DNA from: Marsupella aquatica
Taxonomy: Eukaryota; Marchantiophyta
NCBI GenBank assembly: GCA_973895155.1
Contig: OZ316897.1
Coordinates: 8,184,001 to 8,248,000, forward strand
DNA: 64,000 nt
Reading direction: 5' to 3'
Shown: piece by piece, positions 36,290-48,214 of the stretch
How the letters are laid out: every line of letters begins with the position of its first letter
Position numbering within the stretch: the stretch's first letter is position 1
Translations under genes and position numbers: made by a program
The notes under the pieces: generated by a model
The model's database searches: none
Told to the model about the DNA's origin: nothing
What the model saw: only the letters and a program-made list of their open reading frames with translations

Positions 36290-36580
36290 ACATTGGTAAG
36301 GTATGGGGTAAACCCATGACCCCAAGGTGCCTAAGAGATGTAATATCTGGGGATGGTTAGCCCAGGGGGTTAGAGCCATGGCCCCCAAGCCCGCATGCAG
36401 ATTTACTCTATTTATGACCTAAAAATTGTGCCTGAAATTGGATAACCCTCCAGGCAGACTACCCTTAGGAGTGGTAATCTCGTAACCCCCAGGCCAGACT
36501 GGCAGGGGCTGATGGCTCATTGCCACCCATAGAAATACAATGAGGAAAATCCACTAGGGGTTTTTTTTAATCTCATCTGT
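36290..36580. repeat. Dispersed repeat family R1, copy b
   Basis: Contains GTATGGGGTAAACCCATGAC, GATGTAATATCTGGGGATGG, GGGGGTTAGAGCCATGGCCC, and later GACTGGCAGGGGCTGATGGC and CCATAGAAATACAATG. These phrases parallel the copies at 8.4 and 56.4 kb. Copy c, a shorter piece, lies at about 37205-37330. Confidence 0.5.
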
Positions 36581-37204
36581 TTCCTTTTTGTGCAAATTAG
36601 TTTTCTCGAATTTGCTACCAGGTGAAGTGCCTGTGTGAACTATACAGAGAGGTTGTAAGGAAATTGATGAGTTATATATTCACCATAATCAACAGTCCAG
36701 AAATGACCATACCTAGATCTAACGGTCATAAAGTGATCATACAAACTTCTTGGAGCCTTCTCAAGTTGCAACTTTTGTGTAAAGCTGGGATTTGTACAGA
36801 AAGAATTTCCCACATCAGCTGACTGAAAAAAAACCAGCAAACTTCAGGTTTGAGGCGCCCTAATAAAGCACAAACAAAAGCTAGGGTAAGGGGCTACGGT
36901 CTAGATCAAAGTCTAGACCATGACTCTGGAAACATATCTAACTTCCGGGTGGAACTTGATAAGGGCAGGATGGTACTCATCATCTCTTTACTAGCAATGT
37001 GTTCAGCATGGAGGTTAGTATCCTTGCTAGTACATTGTGATTTGCAATCAAAATCTATGCAATCAAAATCTATGGTTCATGACCTGTTGCAAAAATGATG
37101 CCATAGGTCCTTATTTATATGGTAACCAAAAGTTCTGATATTAGGATCATGCTTATGAGTAGGAATGGGTATGGAGAGCCCTTCATATGCACACCTACTA
37201 GTGC

Positions 37205-37330
37205 TGGTGGATTGTAACCCTCAAAGGTGGTAAGCAGAGGGGGTTACAGGCTATGGCCCCCAAACACTGCATGGATTCCCTACCAGAGCTTGCCTTCCAT
37301 TGAACCATTGGGACATAGGGTTAACTCAGA
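37205..37330. repeat. Dispersed repeat family R1, copy c (partial)
   Basis: GATTGTAACCCTCAAAGGTG, GGGGGTTACAGGCTATGGCC and CCCAAACACTGCATGG match the left half of copy b. Confidence 0.45.
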
Positions 37331-37339
37331 CCATAATTA

Positions 37340-38790
37340 ATTATCAAAATTTTCAATCCCTTGGAAAATAATTAGGTCATATTTGAGAAAACTTGGCAAA
37401 ATTTCTACAACACACATTTTAGGATTAATGTAAGCATTTTTATGCAAACACTGGCTTTTCAGAATATACCCTTTTGAAAGTAAAAAATAAAATCTAGAGA
37501 AACTATTTAAGTCACTATGCTCTAATTTGAAGAGAAAAATAGAACATTTTGTGCAGGGCACGCGCAAACCTGATCATCTTCCAGTATTTTTCCTTTCAGC
37601 AAAAAGTTGTACTAGCATAACCCATCTCCTCATAGAAGTATGGATTGTAATCCCCTAAAACGAGGAAGTAAAATAAGGGGTTTACAACACAGAAGTAGAG
37701 GATCCTCTTTATTTCATGACTTTTATAAAGTAAGATATATAGGTCATTTATCATTCAAAATTGAAATTAATATAGAAATGCATACAGAACATTCTCTTTA
37801 TATGATATGGGAATGGGGAGAGAGTTTTAATTAGGTTAGGATGGCACATGATATTTGAAAATAGAGTGCTAGGCGACCCCTTGCTCTTTATCCTAATGAC
37901 CATCTTCAACCATCCCACATAGCTTTGTTAGGAATCAATCTTACAAAAGCGCCTATCTCACTGACCAAATTTTCTTCATCTGATTTCTGGTTCAAATCAT
38001 GGTTTAAGCTCCACAGGGGTTGGGTTGTTGTTTGGAACTTACTATATTCTTGATAACAGCAAGGGTTATCCCAATAATTGATTCTGTCACTAACACCACC
38101 TAAAAAGTAGTATATAGTTGTATTTGCTTTGATTGGTTGGGGAAGACACAACCTTTCATATCAACCTGAAGATTTTCCATTTGGACTCTTTCCCCATTAT
38201 ACGAATTAAAGGACATCTCTGAGTAGGGTCACTCTGGAATTTTTCCTGCTCGTCACACTTCTACATTAACACACCCCATTATTTTTTCTTGCATTTTCAA
38301 TCCAAGACAATGCCTTGTTCCACAGACAATCTATAAATTTTCAGTTTTAGTAGTTTTAACAATCTATAGTCCTTGCTCTGAGCCCTGTTTCTCTGTTTAG
38401 TTTTGCTCCCATACTTACCTCCTAAAACCTACAAGTCATTGTTATAAGGGTAGGGTTTTATGTGTTACAAACAATAATCGGATGAGATCATGCTGAACAC
38501 CATGAGAAGATACAAATTCAAGAATTCTCCTCTCAAAGATATGTGTGACAATCCATGCCCACATAATTTTAAGGAGACAGACGGTCCATGCTCTGCTAAT
38601 TTAAAGCATAATTGGTCCCATACCCAACTAAGGGTAGCAATAGACCCACGCTTGGCACATGTGAGATTGTAACCATGAGCAGAGTGGTTGACGAAAGAAT
38701 TCACAGGCGTAATCTACCTGCTAGAAAAAAATTGTGATATTTAGACTATACTTGAAAATAGGGAAGCGCATGAGCCAGTGTATTTTTTTA
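37340..38790. other. Gene-free stretch
   Basis: No gene, RNA or clear repeat structure was recognised. Confidence 0.35.
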
Positions 38791-38799
38791 AGGTTTTTA

Positions 38800-39085
38800 C
38801 TTTGTCACCAGAGTGGCGAATGTCGTTGTGTGAAGGAGAAGATGCTCAAAAGATTTCTTATCTGATTATTTCCTAACCATCAGATCTCCCTAGATTTAAA
38901 GATGACCGTTAGATTCTGGCTAATGGGACCTGTTATAAGGTAGGTCACTGACTAATGAGACACACAAGTACTAGCAACTTTTTGCCAAAAATGGCAATTG
39001 CTTTTGGGGGAGGTGGAATCTGGCAAATTTTTGCCACCAAAAAAAGCGCTGACATGAGCAGTCAGGGTGCAGGGAGCTTTCGCCG
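38800..39085 (+). repeat. Dispersed repeat family R2, copy b
   Basis: GAAGGAGAAGATGCTCAAAA, CCATCAGATCTCCCTAGATT, TAAAGATGACCGTTAGATTC, TGGCTAATGGG, TTTTTGCCAAAAATGG and GGTGGAATCTGGC parallel the copies at 22.5 and 49.8 kb. Confidence 0.55.
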
Positions 39086-39089
39086 TGCA

Positions 39090-40670
39090 TAAGCATGGCC
39101 AAAAGAATAGTGGCTTAGTTTCTAGTTATGCTCAGACTGAACGCAAAGAATCATTGGGACTGAGCATAGAATTTTTGGAGGAATTAAGAGGGGACTGACT
39201 CCACATACTCTCCCCACTCACCATGATTTGGAAGGGACCCACCCCAACTCCTGATTCCCCACATAGTATAAAAGTAAGTTCTTTGCAATAGCCATTCCTC
39301 AATAGTTTTTATGCTGTCCAGATCATTCTCCACTAAAACATTCCCATGCACGTACAATGGAGTCATGCATTTCTGGCTGGCAATTGGCTTTGTTCGATTG
39401 CTATGGTTGTCTTATATAAGAAAGAAGCTAGTTTAGTCTTCAGTTTTCCCGAGAGAGCATGAATGCATGATGCATGGAAGCATTTTGGGGGCTTGAGGAC
39501 TTGCTCATTTCCCTACTAACTAATCATTGAGTGCATCATCAGCAGGGTTGGTTTTATCCCCTCTAGACCCCACCTTCTCGTAAGCAATAATCATAAGTAC
39601 CAAGCTGAAGTCCTACGAATGACATCATTGAAGAGCCCTCAGTCCCTCTCTCTAAATCTGAAAAGATATTCTCTCCCTCTCTAGCTCTCAGAGGATGTTG
39701 CCTCATTCCCTTTTGTCCTTCATAGAATTTAATAGAAAATGCCACAATGCACATGTGGATGACGGCCCATAGCAGACTGGACTGGACTACTCCTACTACT
39801 GGAGTGCAAATTCGAGTGAGTATCTTTGGTTAAATTGGATGCAGCTTTTACTGCATTTCATTCCATCTACAGTACTCGTTCCCATGCACACACTCTCACT
39901 AGGAGATTGGGAGTTCCTTCTGATTTTTTTGGATAGACTAACATGTTTCATCATTCCCATCATTTTGAAGTACTGTCAGCTGAATTCTCATGATTTGTGA
40001 AATCATCACACTTCAAAATAAGGGGTTTGTCATCCTTTGGTAGAGTTTGGGTGTTGTTTGCTTTGGATTTTGACTTCCCACATTCAGATTGGATGTTCCT
40101 GGAAAACTCATTTATTCAACCCCTTGGATCCCCACTCTAGATGCTGCCCTTAGGTGATAGGAGAGTGAACTCCAATTTTTCTAAGTGTAAAATAGTTTTG
40201 TGTGCAAAGGGCTTTCTGGTGAAACCCACTTTGGGATGGAGGTTTTGTGCAAATCTCATGAAATTATGAAGCTTCACCTCAGAAAATCACTGCCACAATG
40301 AAACTACTACCGCTGGGCAGGGATCAGTGATTTTGAGCAGACTCTCCACTTATGTACATCCAGGTACCGCAGGTAATATGAAGACATACACCCAAATATC
40401 TTCATCTTCTTATTGAACATTGTCATCACCACATGCCTCAAAATCCCTAATGACTCATGACCCCCCAATGATTTGAAAGGACTCATAACACTAACCTTTC
40501 TCCAATGAAGGTTTTTGTTGACATTAATATTAAATGGAGTGGGAGTGATTGAAGACCTGATTGTCGGTTGCTTCACACCATAAATTCGCATATCCTTCCA
40601 GCTCAGCTATGGCAAGTTGAAGCATTCAAGCTAGCCTGTTTAGTGCAAGTGTGAAACTATAAAAATAAAA
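39090..40670. other. Gene-free stretch
   Basis: No coding family is recognised. Minus-strand frames near 39184, 39563 and 40307 have no domain. Confidence 0.35.
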
Positions 40671-40680
40671 CACTCATGTG

Positions 40681-41022
40681 TGTTAGGTATTACTCAAGGT
40701 CTAGGGTTACGATATGTAACCATAGCTAAGCTAACCATAGTCGGAGACGTGGTTAGGTTAACTACGATGCACACTATATGCCAAACGGTGTTTGTTTGGA
40801 TTAGTGGAACTTTAGCTCATTGTTATGGAGCCACTTGAGAGATGAAGAGAGCTTACACTGTGGAGACTTGGTATAGCCAACGGGCTTAGAGTTCAGTAAA
40901 GCTCTCTTGTGTGTTCCCGTGGACGTAGCCTTGAGGAGGGGAACTATGTATCTCTTGTGTTGACTACTTGCGCGTTGAATGTGTCATGTGCTTACCGTTG
41001 TGATTGTCGTCTATGCTCAACA
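40681..41022 (+). mobile_element. Solo LTR 1, copia-like (342 bp)
   Basis: The LTR begins TGTTAGGTATTACTC and ends GCTCAACA, the usual TG...CA borders. It is flanked on both sides by the 5-bp target-site duplication ATGTG (40676-40680 and 41023-41027). Internally it has the phrase GTGTGTTCCCGTGGACGTAGCC and a TCTCTTGTGTTGACTAC block, which resemble the 3' region of plant Ty1/copia LTRs. No internal retrotransposon domain lies next to it, so it arose by LTR-LTR recombination of a full element. Left-to-right polarity (U3 to U5) is inferred from those phrases. Confidence 0.88.
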
Positions 41023-41415
41023 ATGTGTGTCTGGGTAGCACAATAACCCTCAAAAATAGAAAATCTATTTATGTTGGCCCACAAGACAATCTAGCTGCAC
41101 TTTCTCTATGATGTGTAGACACTCAGTGAGGATGGAAATTGAGGAAGGTTGATGGTTCTGAAGCCTGACTGCAGAATCCAGTGCCTCTCTCTCCCTCAAA
41201 AGGCATGCGGGTAATGAATGATTTGAACTGCACCCATTTGTGAATGAGCCCCAGACCCATGACTTTGGTATAAAAGCCATGTGTTAAGTAAACAACTGTT
41301 ACTCATAAGATACCATGCACATGTGCCTTATATCCAACAAACACGCAAGCAGTCAAAACAATATATACGTGGTTCACCTCACCAGAGGCTATATATGTAT
41401 ATCCATGGGAACACA

Positions 41416-41746
41416 TGTTAAGGATTGCTCTTAGTCTTGTGACTCAAAGGTTACGGCACTTAGGCTAACCACAGTTAGGGTCTTAGCTGAGGTTAGGTTA
41501 GTCGTGTGTGACCTTGTATATACCAGGGCTAGTGTAAGCCGCTGGTGAGTGTGCTTACTCATTGTAACGGAGCAACTTGAGGAAGAGGAAGAGCATGTGT
41601 GTTCGTTTACTCTTGAAGTAAAGCTTGAGTGTTCGTGTGGACGTAGCCTTGGAGAAGAGATGAACCACGTAGAGATTGTGTCGACTACGTGTGCATGGAA
41701 TAAATCATGGTTGTATGGTCGTTGCGAATGACGTCTTAGTTCAACA
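41416..41746 (+). mobile_element. Solo LTR 2, same family (331 bp)
   Basis: It begins TGTTAAGGATTGCTC and ends TTAGTTCAACA, flanked by target-site duplications ACACA (41411-41415 and 41747-41751). It shares TAACCACAGTTAG-like, GTAACGGAGCAACTTGAG, TTCGTGTGGACGTAGCCTTG and GTGTCGACTACGTG segments with solo LTR 1. The different duplication shows a separate insertion. The 120-codon open frame on the opposite strand is a shadow. Confidence 0.87.
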
Positions 41747-41759
41747 ACACACAATAGAG

Positions 41760-42760
41760 TTTTATTGAACTCTAAGCTTGTTCGCCATACCAAATCTCAC
41801 ACATAATGAGCTCTCTTATCTCCCAATTGACTCTGTCACAATGAGCCTAAGTTTCACTCACTAAGTCCTGCTAGTGAGTATAGTTGTGCACACCTAATTG
41901 TAACAAAACACCTGACTACGGTTTGACTATTAATTGCATTTACATAGTAACTCTATACCTAAGACTAAATGTCTACACCAGTTGTAAAATTCTTCAAACA
42001 ATCAAGCAAGTCCAAATAAGAGTGCCCCTCCACAGCTTTGTCCAACAAGCTTGCCACCTCTTAGAAGTCTCAGCCCTGGTCTTGCTCCATCTCTGATTCT
42101 TCTTTTCAATATTCAGGCCTAGGTTGTACAACATCGCATTCAGCTGAGCATTGGAAAGCTAAGATCCAGCACAGGCTGTCCAGCTCCTTCCCAAGTCCAT
42201 GCTTCAACCAGCTGAATGGGACCTGTGCATGAGCCTTTGCTCAAGCCAATCATACCCAAATGGAATGGAATTTCCTTCTTCACCCTGGAATTGGCACACC
42301 GCCAAAGCCTGTGCCACAGGCCTCTTCCAAAGCCTTCCACTCCTTAGCCTCGTTCCTCAAATGTCCCACTGGTCATACCAACACAAACCATGAATGGTTC
42401 ACCCATGCGGATTTGGGTTCTCCGAGACCACCCTTAACAAGTAGGGTTGGTACACATTGCATGCATATGTGATTAAAGTGGGTTAGGTTCAGATCAAGAT
42501 AATTGTCCATTTGCATGGTTGTTTGTCTCACCCATTCACTTGCCCACGAGACAATATTCTCTTCAATCGTGCATTCATATTTTGCTCAATAAATAGTCTT
42601 ATGTTACCAAACCTGTTTACATTCCTTTGGCTTATTCCCAATTGTGGACTGCTTGGTCTCTATCCTTGGAGTTTTTACTGGCACAAAATATATTCTGGAC
42701 ACCAAAAAACTACAGTATTTCCTTTGTTGTGGCTTCTCATATTGTATACTCAAGTAAAGT
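41760..42760. other. Gene-free stretch
   Basis: Minus-strand reading near 42000-42440 gives protein-like fragments broken by stops and frame changes (for example QLNAMLYNLGLNIEKKNQRW at about 42150-42090). This may be a decayed coding remnant, but its family is not recognised. Confidence 0.3.
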
Positions 42761-42764
42761 ATAT

Positions 42765-42915
42765 GTTTGATGGGCCCTTAAAATGAAAGGTGTTATTTCA
42801 TGGAAGGCTTGAGTGATCCAAACCGTTGTTGATATACATTAAATCAACCTACCCAAAACTTTATGGAGTTACTTGGGGAAAAACTCTGGTTTGGGGTCCA
42901 TCACGAAAATACATC
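42765..42915 (-). repeat. MITE-like family M, copy 5 (inverted)
   Basis: Reading the minus strand restores the family order: GATGGACCCC-like end, GTTGATTTAAT, ATCAACAACGGTTTGGATCACTC, and CATTTTAAGGGCCCATCAAA. Confidence 0.5.
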
Positions 42916-43544
42916 GTATTCAAGTACAAGGAATGTGAATTTTTAAATTCAAGGTTAACAAATATGACGGTGACCAAAGAGTGCCCCACTTTTCAAGGTC
43001 CTTTCCAGCACTAACATTTCAGTGCTGCTTGGCCCTGACGTGGACACACTTGAGTACTCTACCACTTTTTGTCTATGGACTTTCAACTAACACCACTTTA
43101 TGGCAACAGTCTACCCTTCACTTTTTATGATGCTCATCTACCTTTTGGGGCCACCCTCCACTATACCACCTTTCTATGACATAACACTTCACTAAAAAAC
43201 ATTTTTCTATGACCAAGCCAAGCCATTCCATGCCTTTCGTCTGGTCGAAATCACCGATGTGTTAATTATTCACTTTCATCCGACAAAGATATATGCGAAA
43301 AGATTTCTTGTCGTTTTTCAATAATTTATCTTGCATTATAAATATTGGTTTTTGATTAGTATATACGTAATATATATGCAAAAGTGCTGTAGGTCTAATG
43401 CAGTCGATTGCAGAGATCAAAGGACGAATGGCGAGGCAGTGAAGAATCCCAGATTCAAGCCTCACACCACTCATGAATGAAGAGATCCACCTGGTTCTCC
43501 TGGTGTTTCTTCCCACCCCATGCCACGTTTTTGTTCTTATCTGC

Positions 43545-43655
43545 ATTCTCCATTCCCTTACTATAAAGCAAAGTGCCGAACGACAATTCTCCATCTCCTT
43601 ACTATAAAGCAGCCAAAGGACAATTCTCCATTTCCTTACTATAAAGCAAAGTGCT
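43545..43655 (+). repeat. Threefold short tandem repeat
   Basis: CTTACTATAAAGCA occurs at about 43557, 43598 and 43634, each preceded by TTCTCCATnnC and followed by an AAGGACAA-like phrase. The units are 36-41 bp. Confidence 0.7.
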
Positions 43656-43799
43656 GAAGGACAAAGAAGCCCAAACCAGGAGACAGGATCCCAAAGGCGG
43701 AAGACCCAATACTTGACTTGGCCCTTGGTTGTTTCATGTTCACTAGCCTCGAATACCTGTTATTTTAACGTGAATAGCGGGGAGTACAATAAAAATGTC

Positions 43800-44120
43800 A
43801 CCAAATATATTTCTTATTCACATTTTCTGAAGGTTAATGAAATGATAAAAAATCATTATACATATAATTATTTTAATAATCATATATAACACACTATATT
43901 CTTTTCTATGCACATCCATCTTTCTATGTACATATATGTTATGATGACCATAAAGACCAATTTTTAACGTGAATAAAAATTATGACAAAAAATATACATA
44001 TTTATTATTTGACATATATCATGACCATGAATTTTATCATCTATATGATGAGCCATGGAATTAAGGTCTAGAGAGTTCAATCTAGAAATCTAGACCTCAA
44101 CTCTAATTTTATAAATAAGA
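43800..44120. repeat. Dispersed repeat, homologous to 50500-50720
   Basis: AATGAAATGATnAnAAA-CATTATnCA...AATCATTTTAA, the CCATCTTTCTATG block, and the terminal palindrome GGTCTAGAGAGTTCAATC/TCTAGACC at 44064-44094 recur in the same order at about 50500-50720. Confidence 0.5.
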
Positions 44121-44291
44121 TACTCTTTTGGCTCCATTTTTCACTAGCAGAAACACCCATTTATATTTACGGTAAGGGATCCAAGTACCCAGAATCCCCT
44201 GGCCTACCTCTACACAAAATTAGGGCCTATGGTTTCACTCTATGTAATAAACCCATAAATGGTAGGTTTCCATTACAAAGTATGGTATAAA

Positions 44292-44470
44292 TTTGGCCCT
44301 TGTGCCTTTTCTTGCACGTAAAACAATACACCTCTTTTGCTTTTATTCCTTTCTACTTTGTGTTCTCTTTCGCTTTCTCATTTGGCCCTTGTGTCTTCAG
44401 CAAGTAAAACAATGTACAGTACATCTTTTGCTTTTACTCTAGTATACTCTGTGTTGCTCTTTTAGGAAAC
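44292..44470. repeat. Tandem duplication (period 89 bp)
   Basis: TTTGGCCCTTGTG at 44292 and 44381 each introduce GCAnGTAAAACAATnnAC, ATCTTTTGCTTTTA and TACTnTGTGTTnTCTTT. Confidence 0.65.
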
Positions 44471-45319
44471 TGATCCTCTTTCTCTTCCCTTTTGGTCTCT
44501 GCCCCCCTGTTTGCACAATTGTGGTTCTAGGGCAGGTTTCCCTTCTTTTTCCGAAAAAGAAATTAGTGATCCATTGTTTTTCTGGATAGATCATCCTGAC
44601 AAAAACCTTTGCCATCTTTGGCCAGTTGAAACATTTGTTTGGGTCCCATTAGCCAGTTTCCTATCAAGCCACACTGGCATATTAGCTAATATGTGAGTAC
44701 TGTCTTTAAATCATCGATTTTTGCAGCTCAGATGGACCGTGTTTTATTATTCCAATGTCACAGAAAATAGTTCTAATTACTTCATACAGATAATGTTATT
44801 TCTCTATACGGTCCATGGGAACATGGTTTCCAAAAAACGATGCAAAACATACCTACAAAAGTTAAATACATATATTTATAGGAAATACTTTCAGATTCTG
44901 CTCAACACAAACAACTGTGACGCCGATTTGTGTCGGAGATCCTTTTTTTTAATCAAGGGAGATCTAATCAAAAAGATATCTGTCAAATTCAAATAAAATA
45001 GGTGAAAAAAATATATATTTTACATGTCCTTCTTGACACAAAGCAACAGTCGTCACCTGGGGGATAAAATTTATTTAAGAGATTCCTCGAAATCTCTGCT
45101 GACCCGCTCAATTGCACCATCACTCACTTTGACAGCCAGGATCAGGGAAACTGAGCTGAACGACAGAGAGCAATTATATGCATAATGGTAGTTAATTATT
45201 GGGAGGCTGTAAGTTAGTAAACTGTGCAGGGCCCATAAAGGTTTATGTCCCCTTCTGTCACAACAATAACAAGAGAGCTGGTGGCGGTACTACTGCCAGG
45301 GCCCAGGGCTAGGCTATGC

Positions 45320-45510
45320 CTATGTGTAGGCCCACTTACTTTGGCTTAATGAGCGTCCTGACCAGACACTTTACGGCATGGCACGGTTCTCCCTGATCTG
45401 GTCTGATTATTTTTCTTTTCAAAATAAGGGGGAATCTGGCCTGATAACTATTGAAAGCCTGGCTTCCAAGGAAATCTGAAGTGAGGGCTGGAGTAATTAA
45501 CTATAGTGTT
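45320..45510 (+). repeat. Dispersed repeat family R3, copy a
   Basis: CACTTACTTTGGCTTAATGA, CGTCCTGACCAGACACTTTA, CTCCCTGATCTGGTCTGATT, ATTGAAAG and GTGAGGGCTGG recur in this order at 47.4 and 48.2 kb. There is no coding capacity. Confidence 0.6.
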
Positions 45511-46004
45511 ATCTCGGTTTACGCAAAATATATATGTTTATTTATTGCAATTTAACACTAGATGAACATAATAGTTTAGAGTAATTCGAAGGCCCCAGGA
45601 CCATGAGGTTGGTTTAAGAAACCTCCTGATCACATTATTTCAAAATTTAAGTTTAATTATAATGACTTGATATCGAGTAAAAAGTTACATTAAAGTTTAT
45701 AATGTAATTTTAAGCTGCTCGGGATGTTCACGGCCGGATGGGTCCCACCGGGCCCCCGCTATCTGTTTTGATCACGCACTTTCGCTAACGCATTTCAGTC
45801 ACCTTACAGCGTGCTCAAGCTCGGGCCGTCTATCGTCGATCTCTAACAGTGGGTGCTAGTGTGACTCCGCAGCGGCTAGCCCCCCTAGCGGACATTCCTG
45901 TCCCACTTGCCGATCTAGTTTCGACACTTGATGTAGACCACTAGCTTGTTGCCACATTTGCTAGGTATGATGAGGACCTCGGTCCATTTGCGGTAATTTT
46001 AGTT

Positions 46005-46105
46005 CCTCTTTCTTGGTTTTTAAAGGTTTCCTTTTGCTCACTTCTTTTAGTTCTTCTTTCTTGGTTTTTAGGGTTTCCTTTTGCTCACTTCTTTTGCGTT
46101 TGGTT
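46005..46105 (-). repeat. 48-bp in-frame tandem repeat in a minus-strand frame
   Basis: TCTTGGTTTTTAnAGGTTTCC starts at 46011 and 46059 (period 48 = 16 codons). On the minus strand it lies in a 105-codon frame (46278-45961) and gives a duplicated, Lys/Glu-rich KTKKEELKEVSKRKPL. The frame has no recognised domain and probably belongs to a decayed element, so I do not call a gene. Confidence 0.5.
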
Positions 46106-46379
46106 TTGTCCACTTGGGACCTCTCTTGTTTATTCTTTTGTACTCTATTTGGCCTTTTTCTGTAAAAAGTATGTGTATATTTCCATTTATAAACCACGAG
46201 AAAACAACAAAGTACAATGAGGAAAGAAAAAGTGGTCCAAAGAAAAAGAGTTCCAACCAGGAATAACACCAATTGCAAACCTAAAAATTTGAGAAAATAA
46301 TAGGAAGAGTGTCAAACACTCCATGAGTGCGAACTCAAAGACTAGTTTACACATTTGAAAATGTGACAAGTGTTAATGT

Positions 46380-47360
46380 GCCATATCCAATGTACTAACT
46401 AAATCAGCAAGTGGAACAAGAATATACTCTAGGGGGCTAGTGTATGTGGAGGCATGGTGGCGCCCACTATGAGGGCCTGACAATAAATGGCGCAAGCTTG
46501 GGCACGCGGTTAGGCCACTGAAATGTGCTGACAAAAGTGCATGGTCAAGATGGATAGTGGGGGTCCGGAGGTACCCATCCATCCGTGAATATCACAAGCA
46601 ATCTGTCAACAAAGCCCATCAAACTGGTGATGAAGATGCCCAAAAATCTCAATAGCGAGGGGGGAGGAAGGAATCTGATGAAGTTTGAGTGGTATATTTT
46701 GTCTCCTTTGTCGCGACCGCCTGGGATGCCCCTGCTCCTGCCATTGCTGCCGCTATCTCAATGAGGTCCTGATGCAAAGGGTTTGCTATCACAACATCCG
46801 CCAAAATATGTTGACATCACGGACCATGGTCAAATCAACCCGTAATCACTATGGTGGAGGACCAGGTAGCTCAAGCTTCACCTCCCTCTACACGTGTACC
46901 AAAGACCCAGAGAGAACTTGAGCAGGAGCATCTCTCACAACATCATAAACCACTACATTTTTGCTTCCCAAACTGTATCGAATAAGATAGACCCATATGA
47001 CATGACATACTTTATTGCAAGATGATCAAAATGTAAGGTGAGACAAATGTGAATTGACAAGACCTTGTCAAAATATTTGCAATCTACTTGTTGTCAACCA
47101 AGTTTCTGGAGTTTATTACTCAATGTTGGTATGTCATTTGAAGATCCATGGTGATGCTTGGCCAACATTTGGTCCATCGAGTGTTTGGGGATGAAAGGGA
47201 ATAAATAATTGGCAAGCTCTCTCCTGCTCAAAAGTAGCAAGCCCCAAGAGAAAATGCAAGGCCACACTGCCGTCTCTTGAGAGATGCCAGCACATGATGG
47301 AAAATGAAAAATAATATTTTGACCTCCAGCCGCTCTATTGGCGGATGCCTGTTGCCAAAC
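46380..47360. other. Gene-free stretch
   Basis: No gene is recognised. A 78-codon plus frame near 46685 and a 95-codon minus frame near 47381 show no domain. Confidence 0.35.
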
Positions 47361-47366
47361 TGTGCC

Positions 47367-47550
47367 AGTGTATAGACTCACTTACTTTGGCTTAGTGAGA
47401 GTCCTGACCAGACTCTTCACGGGATGACAGATTCTCCCTGATCTGGTCTAATTTATTTTATCATTATAGAACAAGGGGTAATCTGTGTAATTATTGAAAG
47501 CAGCAGGTTTCAGAGAAAATGTCAAATGAGGGCTGGCCTATTGGTTCACT
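47367..47550 (+). repeat. Dispersed repeat family R3, copy b
   Basis: CTCACTTACTTTGGCTTAGT, GAGAGTCCTGACCAGACTCT, CTCCCTGATCTGGTCTAATT and AATGAGGGCTGGCCTA match copies a and c. Confidence 0.6.
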
Positions 47551-47869
47551 GTGAAATTGAAGCCCCCATGAACCTAAATATTTGACAGAATGCTTGCATG
47601 GACCAGCCCCACCTGGATAGATTGCAGAAAACCATGTTTGGAACTCAGATAACACTTTTCAATGTAAAATGTCCATAGACTCTGATTAGTAGTACCCTGG
47701 TCCACCTGGAATTCAAGGTTCATGCTTGGGAGGGGTTTGCTGTCCATTACTTTCAGTTTACCATGGTGCCTTTCAGGGGTTGAAAAAAAGCCATTGTAAT
47801 TTTGGACCTGATGCAACATACTTGAGTGCTTTTGATATAAATCAAAATGGCAAAAGACAAAACTGCCAA

Positions 47870-48010
47870 ACAGGGAGACAGGATCCCAAACACAAAGCAA
47901 CCCAATAAAGAGAAAACTTCCACCAAAATTATAAATCAGTAAAAAGCAAAGTACAATGAAGGGGGAAAAGTGAGGGGAAAAGACCCACAACAAACCACCA
48001 GGTCCAAACA
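47870..48010 (-). repeat. Inverted relative of 50215-50365
   Basis: AACTTCCACCAAAATT-ATAAA, CAGTAAAAAGCAAAGTACAATGAA and a GGGAAAAG block are the reverse complement of phrases duplicated at about 50230-50360. The GGAGACAGGATCCCAAA phrase at about 47876 also recurs at about 43678. Confidence 0.45.
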
Positions 48011-48214
48011 GCCAAGGTTTCCCTTGCAACAACAAGGAACAAAAACAAAGAACCTACAAAGAGTCGCCTAGAAGACTCAAAAGAATTTTGTGATGCAAAC
48101 TTAATAATATTTAAAATAAATTTCTGTAAACTCAGACTTTTTAGTGTATATTATTTCTGTAAAAAAATTTAATATTTCACACATATCTCGCGTTTTGGTA
48201 GTAGTGAAGGTAGG

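Noticed and set aside
41023-41410. Possibility that the two LTRs bound one short element
   Set aside because: Each LTR has its own, different target-site duplication, so they are separate insertions. The DNA between them has no primer-binding site or retroviral domain.
42090-42440. Protein-like fragments on the minus strand (for example QLNAMLYNLGLNIEKKNQRW)
   Set aside because: Interrupted by stops and frame changes, and the family is not recognised. Kept only as a possible decayed coding remnant.
45961-46278. 105-codon Lys/Glu-rich minus-strand frame
   Set aside because: Half of it is a duplicated 48-bp unit, the rest has no domain, and the segment lies in repeat-rich DNA.
47574-48035. 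153-codon minus-strand frame
   Set aside because: Hydrophobic, Phe/Leu-rich translation across dispersed repeat segments, with no conserved motif or splice structure.
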